From contig NZ_PEJS01000001.1 of NCBI RefSeq assembly GCF_002750975.1, positions 3,968,001-4,032,000 of the forward strand: a stretch of DNA of 64,000 nt. The letters run 5' to 3'. This stretch comes from Stenotrophomonas indicatrix (lineage in GTDB: Bacteria; Pseudomonadota; Gammaproteobacteria; Xanthomonadales; Xanthomonadaceae). Below are positions 10,815 through 21,860 of the stretch, one piece after another; position 1 is the stretch's first letter, and the number at the start of each line of letters is the position of its first letter. Both the position numbers and the translations under genes were made by a program. The notes under the pieces are model-generated. The model did no database searches. It saw only the letters and a list, made by a program, of their open reading frames with translations, and had not been told where the DNA came from.

Positions 10815-10937
10815 GGGAGCAGCCGCGCAGGGCGCGGTTCGACAGGCACGCGGGGGGCTCGCGCAGCCGCCCATTCTACTCCCTGCCCGGCCGGCGGCCG
10901 TGTCCCTGCGACGCCCGGTCGCACCGGCCCGGCCGGC

Positions 10938-11186
10938 TCAGATCACGCCGCCGCCCAGCCCCAGGCGCAGGATGCCGACCACCACCACGATGCCGTTCAG
11001 GATCAGCCCGGTCCACGCCCGGCCGCGCTTGCTGGGGTGGGTGAACAGGATGCCGAGCGCGGCGATGATCGCGCCGACCGCGGCGAACGGGATCAGGAAC
11101 CAGTTGCCCCAGCCCAGCAGCGGTATCAACGCCAGGATCATCCACAGCAGCGCCAGCACGCCCCACAACAGACTGATCACACCCAT
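10938..11186 (-). CDS. Small membrane protein, unknown function
   Basis: 82 residues from the ATG at 11186, chosen because GGAGGG lies just upstream; an in-frame ATG at 11216 would add ten hydrophilic residues. Three hydrophobic segments (MGVISLLWGVLALLWMIL, NWFLIPFAAVGAIIAALGIL, GLILNGIVVVVGILRLGLG) make up almost the whole protein, joined by the basic loop HPSKRGRAW. It resembles DUF4190/phage-shock-like small inner-membrane proteins but I cannot assign a family. It is a single gene divergent from the lipoprotein at 11369. Confidence 0.7.
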   Translation of the reverse strand: MGVISLLWGVLALLWMILALIPLLGWGNWFLIPFAAVGAIIAALGILFTHPSKRGRAWTGLILNGIVVVVGILRLGLGGGVI

Positions 11187-11368
11187 AGCGCCCTCCCGTG
11201 GTTGTTCATGTGCCAACCATAGCTGTTCCCGGCAGCGCCGCCTACCGCCGTTGCCGTCAGCCTCACCGGCCCCGTGCTAGCGTGCGGCCATGGGTCGAGC
11301 CCCCGATGTTGGCGCCGATTCAGAGTGCCCGGCTGATGATCCGAACCAGTCCTACAGGGGTATACGCC

Positions 11369-11827
11369 ATGAACATCCGTTGGGTCGCCTTGGCGGCCAT
11401 GCTGCTGACCGTTGCCGGTTGCGCCAGCACCTCCAAGGTCATGCTGGGCCGCGCCCGCGCGCCGATCGATCCGTCCCAGGTGCAGATCTATTCGACGCCG
11501 CCCGCCGGTTCGCAGGAAATCGCCCAACTGGAATCGTCTTCGGCGGTGGGCTTCGGCACGCAGGGCCAGACCGATGCCGCGGTGGCTCGCCTCAAGCGCG
11601 AAGCGGCTGCACTGGGTGCCAACGGCGTGATCCTGATGGGCGTGGGCAGCAGTGGCTCGCCGGTCGGCATGTCGGTCGGTGCCGGCAGTTACGGTTCGCA
11701 CGTGGGCGGCGGCGTGGGCATCGGCATACCGACGACGCAGAAGCGCGCCGCCGGCGTGGCGATCTGGGTACCGGATCCGGCGCCGCCGGCACGCCTGCCG
11801 ACGCAGACGATCACCCCGCAGCGCTGA
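11369..11827 (+). CDS. Small lipoprotein, unknown function
   Basis: 152 residues from the ATG at 11369. MNIRWVALAAMLLTVAGCAS is a lipoprotein signal with Cys18 as lipidation site. The segment VARLKREAAALGANGVILMGVG resembles the helix-strand of YbjQ/RcsF-like small domains (compare [12 protein letters not shown] in the gene at 47308). It is followed by a Gly/Ser-rich stretch and a Pro-rich tail. Function unknown. A REP pair follows 19 bp after the stop. Confidence 0.75.
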   Translation: MNIRWVALAAMLLTVAGCASTSKVMLGRARAPIDPSQVQIYSTPPAGSQEIAQLESSSAVGFGTQGQTDAAVARLKREAAALGANGVILMGVGSSGSPVGMSVGAGSYGSHVGGGVGIGIPTTQKRAAGVAIWVPDPAPPARLPTQTITPQR

Positions 11828-11845
11828 GCGGCAGCGTCACCGCGG

Positions 11846-11907
11846 GTAGCGCCGGGCCATGCCCGGCGTCTCTTCCGCTGCGCTCGCCGGGCGTGGCCCG
11901 GCGCTAC
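11846..11907. repeat. Inverted REP pair (GCCGGGC stem class)
   Basis: A plus-strand GTAG hairpin (11846-11868) and a minus-strand one (11885-11907) face each other 16 bp apart, between convergent genes. The pair can also form one long hairpin. The CTA at 11904-11906 is the TAG stop codon of the DUF885 gene. Confidence 0.85.
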
Positions 11908-13700
11908 CGGTACTTCGGAACGAACTGCTGCTGCACTGCTTCGGCCAGCTGGTCCGGTGGCAACAGGCCCTGGTCGAGCAGGAAGTTGTTGAACGCCAGG
12001 CGGTCGAACTTCGCGCCCAGTGCCAGCTCGGTCTGCATGCGCAGTTCGAGGATGCGGGTGTAGCCGTAGAAGTAGCTGCCCGCCTGGCCCGGCATGCGCA
12101 CCATGTAGCGGTCCAGTTCCTGGGTGGCCATCGCCTTGGACAGACCCACCTGCTCGATCAGCACGCGCTCGCCGTTGGCACGGTCGGTCAGGCCGAGATT
12201 GAGCATCGGGTCCAGCATCGCGCGGGCGGCACGCAACAGGCGGAACTGCAGCGCGATCATCTGCCCGTCCAGCGGCTCGTACGGCACCATCTCCGCCTCG
12301 GCATACAGCGCCCAGCCTTCCACGTTCACCGAATTGAACGCGAACATCGTGCGCGCCAGCGACACGCCACGCTCGACCATCGCGGTGAACTGCAGCTCGT
12401 GGCCCGGGCGGCCTTCATGCGCGCTCAGCGTCCAGGCCGCCGAACCGAAGTTGAAGTCGTCGTACTGCGCACCCGCACCGGCAGCCGGGTTGCCCAGCGG
12501 CAGCACGAAGGTGCCCTGCTGCCCGGTGTTGTTGACCAGCGGCGCAGGCAGGAAGTGCGGTGCCGGGCTGGCAGCGCTTTCGGCGGCCGAGCCCAGGCGC
12601 ATCTGCATCGCGCGCTGCGGCACGTCGACGATGCGGTGTTCGCGGATCAACGGATCGATGGCATCGATCACCTTGCGGTAGTGGCCTTCAAGCTGGTCAT
12701 CGGCAATTTTCTCGCCCTTCAGCGCGCGGATCACCGCCACCGGGTCGCTCGGATCACTGACCTTCAGGCCCTTCTCTTTCACCACCAGCGGTGCCAGCTG
12801 GCGCATCGCCGAGCGGGTTTCCATGAACTCCAGCTGCGCGCGCTGCATCAGCAGCTTCGGGTCGATATCAATGCCGACCTGCTTGAGCTGGTAGGCGTAC
12901 AGCGGAGCCGGCAGGCGCGCATCGGCACGTGCCTTCGGCAGCACCTCCTTGCGGGTCCATGCGGCGTAGTCCTTCATCTGTGCGGCAAGCGCCTTCATCG
13001 CCTCGTCGGCACCAGTGACCTGGTACTTCTTCAGCAACGACTCGATGCCGGTGATGTAGGTCTCGACGTTGTCCAGCGACTGCTGCACTTCGATCTTCGT
13101 CGGCTGCAGCAGCGTGCTGTCCTTCAACCGCTCTTCGTAACGCTGGCGGGCCAGCGTGGTGAACGCGGTGCCGCCCGGCTGCAGGCCCGCATACGCCTTG
13201 AGGCGATCGACCGCCTTGGCCCGGCGCTCGGCCGGCACCTGGTCGGACAGCAGCAGGTTGAGGCCGCTGAACACGCTCTGCGGCGCATCACGCCACGGCA
13301 GCAGGTACTTCTGGTTGAGCTCGCTGCCTTCGATGCTCTGGTTGGCGGCGGCGATCATGATCTCCAGGTCCTGGCGGACGTTGGGATCCTTCTCGCTGGC
13401 CAGCTTGGCCTTCAGTTCGTCGCGGGCCTTGGCCATCGCGGCGCGGTAGCGCTGGTCGTTGTCCGGGCCGAGGTCGGCGACCTTGTCGTCGTAGCCGGGC
13501 ACGCCGAAGAAGCCGGTCTCCTCGGGCTGGAACGGCCCCTGCGCATCAAGCAGGATCTGCGCCAGTGCATTGCTGCGCGCGACCCAGGCCGGGCTGGCCG
13601 GCGTGGAGGCCTTGGCGGCCGGTGCGGCCAGGGCCGGTGGGGCCGACAGCAGCGGGGCGGCGGTCAGGGCCAGGGCGATGGCAAGCGCGATCGGCTTCAT
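11904..13700 (-). CDS. DUF885 family secreted metallopeptidase-like protein
   Basis: 598 residues with a Sec signal peptide (MKPIALAIALALTAAPLLSAPPALA). The DUF885 signature is TLSAHEGRPGHELQF, a zinc-binding HE..PGH type motif, followed by VNVEGWALYAEAEM, the third-ligand region, and SYFYGYTRILELR near the C-terminus. Family members are related to M32-type carboxypeptidases, and a few are reported as peptide or plasticiser hydrolases; substrate here is unknown. Periplasmic location is inferred. The TAG stop lies within the GTAG head of the REP at 11885-11907, so the last residues (VPKYR) are set by the repeat boundary. Confidence 0.88.
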   Translation of the reverse strand: MKPIALAIALALTAAPLLSAPPALAAPAAKASTPASPAWVARSNALAQILLDAQGPFQPEETGFFGVPGYDDKVADLGPDNDQRYRAAMAKARDELKAKLASEKDPNVRQDLEIMIAAANQSIEGSELNQKYLLPWRDAPQSVFSGLNLLLSDQVPAERRAKAVDRLKAYAGLQPGGTAFTTLARQRYEERLKDSTLLQPTKIEVQQSLDNVETYITGIESLLKKYQVTGADEAMKALAAQMKDYAAWTRKEVLPKARADARLPAPLYAYQLKQVGIDIDPKLLMQRAQLEFMETRSAMRQLAPLVVKEKGLKVSDPSDPVAVIRALKGEKIADDQLEGHYRKVIDAIDPLIREHRIVDVPQRAMQMRLGSAAESAASPAPHFLPAPLVNNTGQQGTFVLPLGNPAAGAGAQYDDFNFGSAAWTLSAHEGRPGHELQFTAMVERGVSLARTMFAFNSVNVEGWALYAEAEMVPYEPLDGQMIALQFRLLRAARAMLDPMLNLGLTDRANGERVLIEQVGLSKAMATQELDRYMVRMPGQAGSYFYGYTRILELRMQTELALGAKFDRLAFNNFLLDQGLLPPDQLAEAVQQQFVPKYR

Positions 13701-13776
13701 GGAGCACTCCAGGACAGGGTTGCCCGCACCCTACGCGCTCACGGCGGTGGCGACAATCGGCCGGAGGTCACGCCAT

Positions 13777-14292
13777 CTACAGCGCTGCCGTCAGCGCGCA
13801 TTCGCCACGATCGCGACAGGCCTGCAGTTCGCATTCGCCGGCCGCCTCGGCATCATCCAGCGCGCTCAGGTCGAAGGTCTGCTTGTCTTCGGCCAGCACG
13901 TACATCACCGGGTAATCCCACACGTCGTCGCTGCGGGTGCCCTTCACGAACAGGCGGCCGTGCGCATGCGGCCCTTCCAGCGCCACGGTCAGGCCGACAT
14001 CGCGCTCGCCGTTGATGGCGGTCTGCATGCTGCCCAGCGGCAGCGTGCCGGCCTGCAGCGGTTCCCCGAATACCTGCACCAGTTCGACGCTGCAGCCGGC
14101 GCGGCGCATGGCCTCGCGCATCGGCGCACTGTCGTGCGCGGCCTCGGTCCAGCGCAGCACGCTCCAGGCGATGGCGCCGCCCAGTGCGGCCAGGAACAGC
14201 AGCACCGCCAACGGCATCGCCCAACGCCAATGCCGGCACCACCAGCCGGAAGCCAGGGTGGAGGGAGCAGGAATCGGCGGCGGCAGGGTCAT
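13777..14292 (-). CDS. Coa1-family (cytochrome c oxidase assembly factor 1-like) membrane protein
   Basis: 171 residues. A short basic N-terminus leads into one transmembrane helix (WAMPLAVLLFLAALGGAIAWSVL, residues 24-46). The soluble domain has the Coa1 layout: VFGEPLQAGTLPLGSMQTAING, a GLTVALEGPHAHGRLFVKGTR strand pair and YPVMYVLAED. Cysteines occur near the C-terminus (GECELQACRDRGECAL). In mitochondria Coa1 helps assemble cytochrome oxidase; in bacteria the role is unproven and no cox gene is adjacent. It is transcribed after DUF885's strand neighbour DPP IV (25 bp downstream of its position), and may share its transcript. Confidence 0.65.
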   Translation of the reverse strand: MTLPPPIPAPSTLASGWWCRHWRWAMPLAVLLFLAALGGAIAWSVLRWTEAAHDSAPMREAMRRAGCSVELVQVFGEPLQAGTLPLGSMQTAINGERDVGLTVALEGPHAHGRLFVKGTRSDDVWDYPVMYVLAEDKQTFDLSALDDAEAAGECELQACRDRGECALTAAL

Positions 14293-14317
14293 GGGCGGGC
14301 TCCTTCCCGGATGATGA

Positions 14318-16756
<2,439 letters not shown>

Positions 16757-17446
16757 TCAGCGCTTGCCGAACAGGTGCCTGCGCTCTTCGTCGCTGAGCG
16801 GCTTGCCTGCGTCCGGGTTGACCTGCTGGCGCAGCGCATAGGCGCGCTGGGTCGCCGGGCGGGCGGCGATGGCCTGGTGCCAGCGCTTGAGGTTCGGGAA
16901 CGCGTCGAAGTCCGCCGGCAGCTTGTCGTAGGCGCCAACCCACGGGTAGCTGGCCATGTCGGCGATGGTGTACTCCTCGCCGGCCAGGAAGGCGTGCTCG
17001 GCCAGGCGCTTGTCCATCACCCCGTGCAGGCGGCGCACTTCATTGTCGTAGCGCTCGATCGCGTACGGGATCTTCTCCGGCGCGTACACATTGAAGTGGC
17101 CCATCTGCCCGCTCATCGGGCCCAGCCCGGCCATCTGCCAGAACAGCCATTCCAGGGTGGTGACGCGGCCACGCAGGTCGGCCGGCAGGAAGCGGCCGGT
17201 CTTCTCGGCCAGGTACAGCAGGATCGCACCGGACTCGAACACGCTCTGCGGCGCACCGCCGTCGGCCGGGGCGTGGTCGACGATGGCCGGCATCTTGTTG
17301 TTGGGGGAAATGGCCAGGAATTCCGGCTTGAACTGGTCCCCCGAACCGATGTTGACCGGATGGATGCGGTACTCCAGGCCGGCTTCTTCCAGCAGCAGGG
17401 TCACTTTGTGGCCGTTCGGGGTAGGCCAGTAATACAGGTCGATCAT
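16757..17446 (-). CDS. yfcG: Glutathione S-transferase family disulfide-bond oxidoreductase, YfcG-like
   Basis: 229 residues, aligned along its length with E. coli YfcG (215). It is a Nu-class GST with glutathione-dependent disulfide reductase and peroxidase activity. The N-terminal thioredoxin fold has [20 protein letters not shown] with the active Thr/Asn, then [11 protein letters not shown] and the glutathione-binding [14 protein letters not shown]. The C-terminal helical domain has [12 protein letters not shown] and [13 protein letters not shown]. Monocistronic and divergent from the YqhA-type gene. Confidence 0.92.
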   Translation of the reverse strand: MIDLYYWPTPNGHKVTLLLEEAGLEYRIHPVNIGSGDQFKPEFLAISPNNKMPAIVDHAPADGGAPQSVFESGAILLYLAEKTGRFLPADLRGRVTTLEWLFWQMAGLGPMSGQMGHFNVYAPEKIPYAIERYDNEVRRLHGVMDKRLAEHAFLAGEEYTIADMASYPWVGAYDKLPADFDAFPNLKRWHQAIAARPATQRAYALRQQVNPDAGKPLSDEERRHLFGKR

Positions 17447-17559
17447 GGCGGCGGCTCTGGGGTACGGAAAGGAACCTGAAGTCTAGTGCGTGCGTTGGCT
17501 TGGCACCGTCATGGCGGGCCGGTAACCTCGCCTCTCCCCCGAAACGCAGCATCCTCCGC

Positions 17560-18186
17560 ATGAGTGCAAACCGACCGCTACTGTCCCCGCTGTCCAGCCT
17601 GATCTTCGCTACCCGCTGGCTGCAGCTGCCGCTGTACCTGGGTTTGATCGTTGCCCAGTGCGTTTACGTGTTCCTGTTCGGCAAGGAACTGTGGCACCTG
17701 ATCTCGCACTCGGTGTCGATGGGCGAGCAGCAGATCATGCTGATCGTGCTGGGCCTGATCGACGTGGTGATGATCTCCAACCTGCTGGTGATGGTGATCG
17801 TCGGCGGCTATGAAACCTTCGTCTCGCGCCTGCGCCTGGAAGGCCACCCGGACCAGCCGGAATGGCTGAGCCACGTCAACGCCAGCGTGCTGAAGGTGAA
17901 GCTGGCGATGGCGATCATCGGCATCTCCTCGATCCATCTGTTGAAGACGTTCATCGCCACCGGCGCGCTGGGCGGTATCCCGCTGTGCACCCCGGAGCAG
18001 ATGAGCGTGGCTGCCGCCAACATCGGCGTGGCGCGCTGCTCGATGCTGACGGCCGACGGCGTCCTCTGGCAGACCATCATCCACTGCGTGTTCATCCTGT
18101 CGGCCATCGGCATCGCGTGGACCGACAAGCTGATGTCCGGCAGCCACGACAAGGCTGAGAGCCACGGCAAGTCTGCCGTCCATTGA
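17560..18186 (+). CDS. yqhA: YqhA/UPF0114 family membrane protein
   Basis: 208 residues from [20 protein letters not shown] at 17560; the longer frame to 17500 is rejected. The family block [21 protein letters not shown] is the first helix, followed by [28 protein letters not shown] (helix two), [21 protein letters not shown] (three) and [17 protein letters not shown] (four). UPF0114 proteins are inner-membrane proteins of unknown function. It is longer than E. coli YqhA (164) because of an insert between helices three and four ([18 protein letters not shown]) with two cysteines. Confidence 0.88.
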   Translation: MSANRPLLSPLSSLIFATRWLQLPLYLGLIVAQCVYVFLFGKELWHLISHSVSMGEQQIMLIVLGLIDVVMISNLLVMVIVGGYETFVSRLRLEGHPDQPEWLSHVNASVLKVKLAMAIIGISSIHLLKTFIATGALGGIPLCTPEQMSVAAANIGVARCSMLTADGVLWQTIIHCVFILSAIGIAWTDKLMSGSHDKAESHGKSAVH

Positions 18187-18194
18187 TCCCAATC

Positions 18195-18222
18195 CCGGTG
18201 GCGGTACCTGTGCCGCCACCGG
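18195..18222 (+). terminator. Stem-loop after the YqhA-type gene
   Basis: CCGGTGGCGG and CCGCCACCGG form a perfect 10-bp stem with an 8-nt loop, 9 bp after the stop codon. No T run follows, so it could be an attenuator or 3' stabiliser rather than an intrinsic terminator. The remaining ~165 bp to the next start show nothing I recognise. Confidence 0.45.
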
Positions 18223-18387
18223 CCCGCTACGCCTGCCCTTGTGCGCAGGTGAGGCCGGGATGCTAGATTGCACCCTCGCTACAGGCGACGGTGACGCTGG
18301 GAAACGTCCCCCGCCACGCCCGGACCTTGCGTCCCGGCCATGCGTATCTACGTTTTTCGTAACGTCGTCTTCTTAGAGGGGAGCAGG

Positions 18388-19395
18388 ATGTCGCACGTCG
18401 CAATGATCGCTGCCGCGCGCCGGTGGTTGCCGGTCGCTCTGGCTTTGGCCCTGGCTGCCTGCTCGGGCAAGGATGAAACACCGGCTCCGGCCGCGCAGGG
18501 CGCCGCCGCTCCCGCCGCTGCAGCACCAGCCGCACCGGCAGTGGCCGCCAAGGTGCAGTCGATGGGTACCGAGCAGCTGCGCGAATCGGCCAGCCAGGCA
18601 CTGCGCGAGAACCGCATGTACGCCCCGGCCGGCGACAATGCCATCGAGTACTACCTGGCACTGCGCGACAAGACGCCGGACGATGCCTCGGTGAAGAGCG
18701 CGCTGACCGATCTTCTGCCGTACACCCTGATCGCCGCCGAGCAGCATCTGGGCCGCGAGGATTTCACTGAAGCGCAGCGGCTGGTCGCCCTGATCGAAAA
18801 GGTCGATGCCTCGGCCCCGGCCCTGCCGCGCCTGAAGGAAGGCCTGACCAAGGGCGTGCAGGTTGCCGCCAAGCGCACCGAAGACGAGACCGAGAAGGTC
18901 AAGAAGGACGCTGAAGACCGCACCAAGCAGCTGGCCGAGCAGCAGCGCCTGACCGAACAGCGTGCCAAGGAAGCCGAAGCGGCCAAACAGATTGCTGCGC
19001 AGCAGGACGTTGCCCGCCGTGACAGCGAGCGCCAGGAGGCCGAGCGCCAGGCTGCCGCGCGTCGCGATGCCGAGCAGAAGCAGCAGCAGGCCGCTGCGCA
19101 GCAGGCCAACGCCGCCCGCCAGGCCGCGACCGCCGCTGCGCCAAGCCTGCGCCCGGTCAGCACGCCAGCCCCGCGTTACCCGGCCGAAGCACTGCGTTCG
19201 GGTACCTCCGGCGAAGTCCTGGTGGAGATCACCGTCGGCACCGACGGCTCGGTGACCAATGCGCGCGTACTGCGCGCCACGCCATCGCGTGTCTTCGATC
19301 GCGAAGCCCTCAACGCGGTCAAGCGCTGGCGCTTCGAGCCGGTGACGGCCCCGGTCACCACCCGCCGCACGCTGGTGTTCGCACCGGGCGGCTGA
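18388..19395 (+). CDS. Lipoprotein with coiled coil and C-terminal TonB domain
   Basis: 335 residues from the ATG at 18388, preceded by GAGGGGAGC; an upstream in-frame ATG at 18340 adds 16 residues before the signal. The signal ends LALALAACSG, a lipobox whose +2 residue is Ser, predicting outer-membrane sorting by the Lol rule. An Ala/Pro linker, a helical TPR-like part (residues 50-150) and a long charged coiled coil (about 155-245, TolA-like) follow. The last 85 residues are a TonB_C domain: RPVSTPAPRYPAEALRSG, GEVLVEITVGTDGSV, ALNAVKRWRFEPV. No exbB/exbD is adjacent. Confidence 0.85.
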   Translation: MSHVAMIAAARRWLPVALALALAACSGKDETPAPAAQGAAAPAAAAPAAPAVAAKVQSMGTEQLRESASQALRENRMYAPAGDNAIEYYLALRDKTPDDASVKSALTDLLPYTLIAAEQHLGREDFTEAQRLVALIEKVDASAPALPRLKEGLTKGVQVAAKRTEDETEKVKKDAEDRTKQLAEQQRLTEQRAKEAEAAKQIAAQQDVARRDSERQEAERQAAARRDAEQKQQQAAAQQANAARQAATAAAPSLRPVSTPAPRYPAEALRSGTSGEVLVEITVGTDGSVTNARVLRATPSRVFDREALNAVKRWRFEPVTAPVTTRRTLVFAPGG

Positions 19396-19406
19396 TGCCC
19401 AAGGCG

Positions 19407-19429
19407 GTAGCGCCGGGCCGCGCCCGGCG
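19407..19429 (+). repeat. SMAG-type REP hairpin (GCCGGGC stem class)
   Basis: GTAGCGCCGGGC, loop, GCCCGGCG starting 12 bp after the TonB-domain gene stop. Confidence 0.85.
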
Positions 19430-19439
19430 GTTCTGGAGC

Positions 19440-19462
19440 AAGGCCCGGCATGTCCGGGCCTT
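19440..19462. terminator. Probable bidirectional terminator
   Basis: AAGGCCCGG and CCGGGCCTT form a 9-bp stem with loop CATGT between the convergent TonB-domain gene and the small gene at 19470. The A/T ends supply a short T run on each strand. Confidence 0.6.
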
Positions 19463-19469
19463 GTGCGTT

Positions 19470-19724
19470 TCAGGCTGCGCTGTCGATCAACCGTTGCAGC
19501 GCAGGATCACGCGCGGTCAGCACCTGGAACAGGCCCAGCGCGTGCAGCCCGGGCAGCAGGCTGCGCAGATCGGCTTCGGCGGTGGCACGGAGGTCGGCAT
19601 CACGGGCCGGGTCCTGCCACTCCCGCACGGTGGCGAGAAAGGCGCCGACGCTGCCCTTGCGCACGGTGAGGCCGTTCACCTGCACCTCGTTCCGGTGGTC
19701 GGGAAGGATGTCGTGCGGCTGCAT
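19470..19724 (-). CDS. Small protein of unknown function
   Basis: 84 residues, with AGGAG six bases upstream of the ATG. The sequence begins MQPHDILPDHRNEVQVNGL and is soluble and mostly helical in its second half (EADLRSLLPGLHALGLFQVL). It has no signal, membrane segment or cysteine. I do not recognise a family. It is divergent from the AraC-type regulator at 19794 with a 69-bp gap, so it is a plausible target of that regulator. Confidence 0.7.
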   Translation of the reverse strand: MQPHDILPDHRNEVQVNGLTVRKGSVGAFLATVREWQDPARDADLRATAEADLRSLLPGLHALGLFQVLTARDPALQRLIDSAA

Positions 19725-19793
19725 GGCGTGCTCCTGAGAGGTGGACGCCCAGTGTCGACGCTCGCCATCGACCGTTCTGCCGTATAACTGCCA

Positions 19794-20603
19794 ATGGATA
19801 TGGCAGAACAGACATTCCAGACACCACTGATCGACCCTGCGTTGGCTGAGGCCAGCGGCGGGCCGGCCCTGCTCGGCACGCAGCTGGCGATGCCGGGTTC
19901 ACGGCGCACCGCCCGGCACCAGCACGCGCGCGGGCAACTGCTGGGTGCCCACACCGGCCTGTTGCGGATCGAGGTGGGCGACACCCACTGGCTGCTTCCG
20001 GCCGGCCACGTGGCGTGGCTTCCGCCACAGCATCCGCATGCACTTTCCAGCATCGGCAGCTTCGATGGCTGGAGCCTGTACTTCAACAAGGAGTCCTGCG
20101 CGGGCCTGCCCACCGCACCGCGCATCTTCCAGCCCAGCGACCTGCTGCAGGTGGCGGTGCCGCGGGCACTGCACTGGTGCGGGCAGGCGTTGGATGCGGG
20201 GCAACAGCGCTTGGCTGGGGTGATCATTGATGAGATCGCCGCCGGCACGCCATTGCCGCTGGCACTCCAGCAACCCAGCGACCGCCGCCTGCGCCGCATC
20301 GCCGCCGCCCTGGCACGTGCGCCACATGACACCCGCACCGTCGAGGACTGGGCAGTCGCCAGCGGCCTGTCCAGTCGCAGCCTCGCCCGCCGCTGGCAGG
20401 CCGAAACGAACATGACCCTGACCCGCTGGCGGCAGCGCCTGCGCGTGCTGCTGGCCCTGCCGCGATTGCTGGCCGGTGAACCCGTCACCACCGTGGCGCT
20501 GTCATTGGGCTACGACACGCCCAGCGCCTTCATCGCGGTATTCAAGCGCGAGATGGGAGTGACGCCGGCGCGGTATGCAGACGGAAACGCTTCACAGCGC
20601 TGA
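19794..20603 (+). CDS. AraC family transcriptional regulator
   Basis: 269 residues. The N-terminal half is a cupin-like sensor (HQHARGQLLGAHTGLLRIEVG, LLPAGHVAWLPPQHPHAL). The C-terminal AraC HTH pair covers about residues 170-265: VEDWAVASGLSSRSLARRWQAE for the first helix-turn-helix and VALSLGYDTPSAFIAVFKREMGVTPARY for the second, matching the AraC consensus. The histidine-rich cupin entry suggests a small-molecule or metal ligand. A TATAAC box (19783-19788) lies so close to the ATG that translation may begin at the next Met (19800) on a leaderless or near-leaderless mRNA. Confidence 0.9.
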   Translation: MDMAEQTFQTPLIDPALAEASGGPALLGTQLAMPGSRRTARHQHARGQLLGAHTGLLRIEVGDTHWLLPAGHVAWLPPQHPHALSSIGSFDGWSLYFNKESCAGLPTAPRIFQPSDLLQVAVPRALHWCGQALDAGQQRLAGVIIDEIAAGTPLPLALQQPSDRRLRRIAAALARAPHDTRTVEDWAVASGLSSRSLARRWQAETNMTLTRWRQRLRVLLALPRLLAGEPVTTVALSLGYDTPSAFIAVFKREMGVTPARYADGNASQR

Positions 20604-20606
20604 AAT

Positions 20607-20637
20607 GCACGAGGCCCGGCATGACCGGGCCTCGTGC
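20607..20637. terminator. Strong stem-loop terminator candidate
   Basis: GCACGAGGCCCGG and CCGGGCCTCGTGC give a perfect 13-bp stem with loop CATGA, starting 4 bp after the AraC gene stop and facing the convergent ABC permease. There is no T run; the strength comes from the stem. Confidence 0.65.
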
Positions 20638-20643
20638 CACATC

Positions 20644-20666
20644 CACCGGGCATGGCCCGGCGCTAC
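20644..20666 (-). repeat. SMAG-type REP hairpin (GCCGGGC stem class)
   Basis: Minus-strand GTAG head at 20663-20666 with one stem mismatch (CACCGGG for CGCCGGG), lying between the terminator and the permease stop. Confidence 0.75.
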
Positions 20667-20675
20667 CGGCTCCAC

Positions 20676-21860
20676 TCAGCCGGAAATCGCCAGCCGCTCG
20701 TTGTGGTAGCGGCGCACGGCGGCGAACCACAGCACAGCGGCCAGCGCCAGGCTGGCGCCGAGGTAGATCGCCCAGATGGTCGGGCTGATCACCTCGTGAC
20801 GGATCACCTTCAGCAGCATCTGGTTCTGCGACAGGAACGGCACCGCGTACTGCCACAGCTCGCTCTTCACCGGGTAAGCCATCAGCGCGTAGCCGGGCAG
20901 CATCGGCAGCAGCACCAGCCAGGTCATGTGGCTCTGCGCTTCCTTCATGCTCTTGGCCGCGGCCGAGAGGAAGGTCAGCAACGAGGTGCCGATCAGCAGC
21001 ATCGGCACCATCACCAGCAGCATCTGCAGCATCGAGCCGATGTTCATGTTGAGCTGCCGGCCGACGTTGCCGGGCGCGATCTGTGCGCTGGCCTTGAACG
21101 CGATCAAGGTCAGCAGCAACGAGGCGAACCCGACCACGCAGGCGGCGGCGATCTTGCCGCTGACGATGGCACTGCGCGACCCCGGGGTCGCCAGCAACGG
21201 CTCCAGCGATTGCCGTTCGCGCTCGCCGGCGGTGGCATCCATCACCAGGTACGCGCCGCCGATGAACGAGGTCAGCGTCAGCAGCACCGGCAGCAGCATC
21301 GACAGCATCATGCCGCGCTTGGCCTCGGCACTGGCCATGTCCTGGGTGGCCACATCCAGCGGTCGTGCAACCTGTGCGTCGACGCCGCGCGCCATCAGCC
21401 GCAGCGCACCAACCTGGCCGTTGTAGGTTGCCAGGGCCGCCTGCAGCCGCGCACTGGGCACTTCGGCGGCACGACGGGTGCTGTCACGGATCACTTCCAC
21501 CAGCGCAGGCTTGCCATCGGCCCAGTCCTTGCCGAACTCAGGGCTGATGCGCAGGGCCACGTCGATCTCCTGCGAGCGGATCGCTTCGGCCAGATCCTTC
21601 GGTGCCGGCGCGGCGTTCAATCCCTGCGCCGCCAGGAAGCGCACCAGGTTCGGCGCATTCTCCGCACCGATGGTCGGAATCTGCAGCGGCTGTTCGATCT
21701 GGATGCGCACGCGGCTTTCAGCCAGCTTGCCCATGCCCAGGATCAGCAGCGGGTACAGCACGGGGCCGAACAGCAGGGTCAGCAGCAGTGTGCGGCGGTC
21801 ACGCGAGAGGTCGCGCAGTTCCTTGCGCATCACCGTCATCAGGGTCGACATCATGCTCAT
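20676..21860 (-). CDS. ABC-2 type transporter permease, NatB-like
   Basis: 394 residues. The ABC-2 permease architecture is clear: a first transmembrane helix (LLLTLLFGPVLYPLLILGMG), a large periplasmic domain to about residue 190, then five helices (MLLPVLLTLTSFIGGAYLV, KIAAACVVGFASLLLTLIAF, MLLVMVPMLLIGTSLLTFL, WLVLLPMLPGYALMA, AIYLGASLALAAVLWF). The motif AGERERQSLEPLLATPGSR is the coupling-helix region typical of NatB/YhaP permeases. Its ATG overlaps the stop of the ATPase gene (ATGA). It exports an unknown substrate, possibly sodium by analogy with NatAB. Confidence 0.88.
   Translation of the reverse strand: MSMMSTLMTVMRKELRDLSRDRRTLLLTLLFGPVLYPLLILGMGKLAESRVRIQIEQPLQIPTIGAENAPNLVRFLAAQGLNAAPAPKDLAEAIRSQEIDVALRISPEFGKDWADGKPALVEVIRDSTRRAAEVPSARLQAALATYNGQVGALRLMARGVDAQVARPLDVATQDMASAEAKRGMMLSMLLPVLLTLTSFIGGAYLVMDATAGERERQSLEPLLATPGSRSAIVSGKIAAACVVGFASLLLTLIAFKASAQIAPGNVGRQLNMNIGSMLQMLLVMVPMLLIGTSLLTFLSAAAKSMKEAQSHMTWLVLLPMLPGYALMAYPVKSELWQYAVPFLSQNQMLLKVIRHEVISPTIWAIYLGASLALAAVLWFAAVRRYHNERLAISG

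Noticed and set aside
16757..17446. Stringent starvation protein A or plant-type GST identity for this gene
   Set aside because: Residue pattern [10 protein letters not shown] and [12 protein letters not shown] matches YfcG-type Nu-class GST better.
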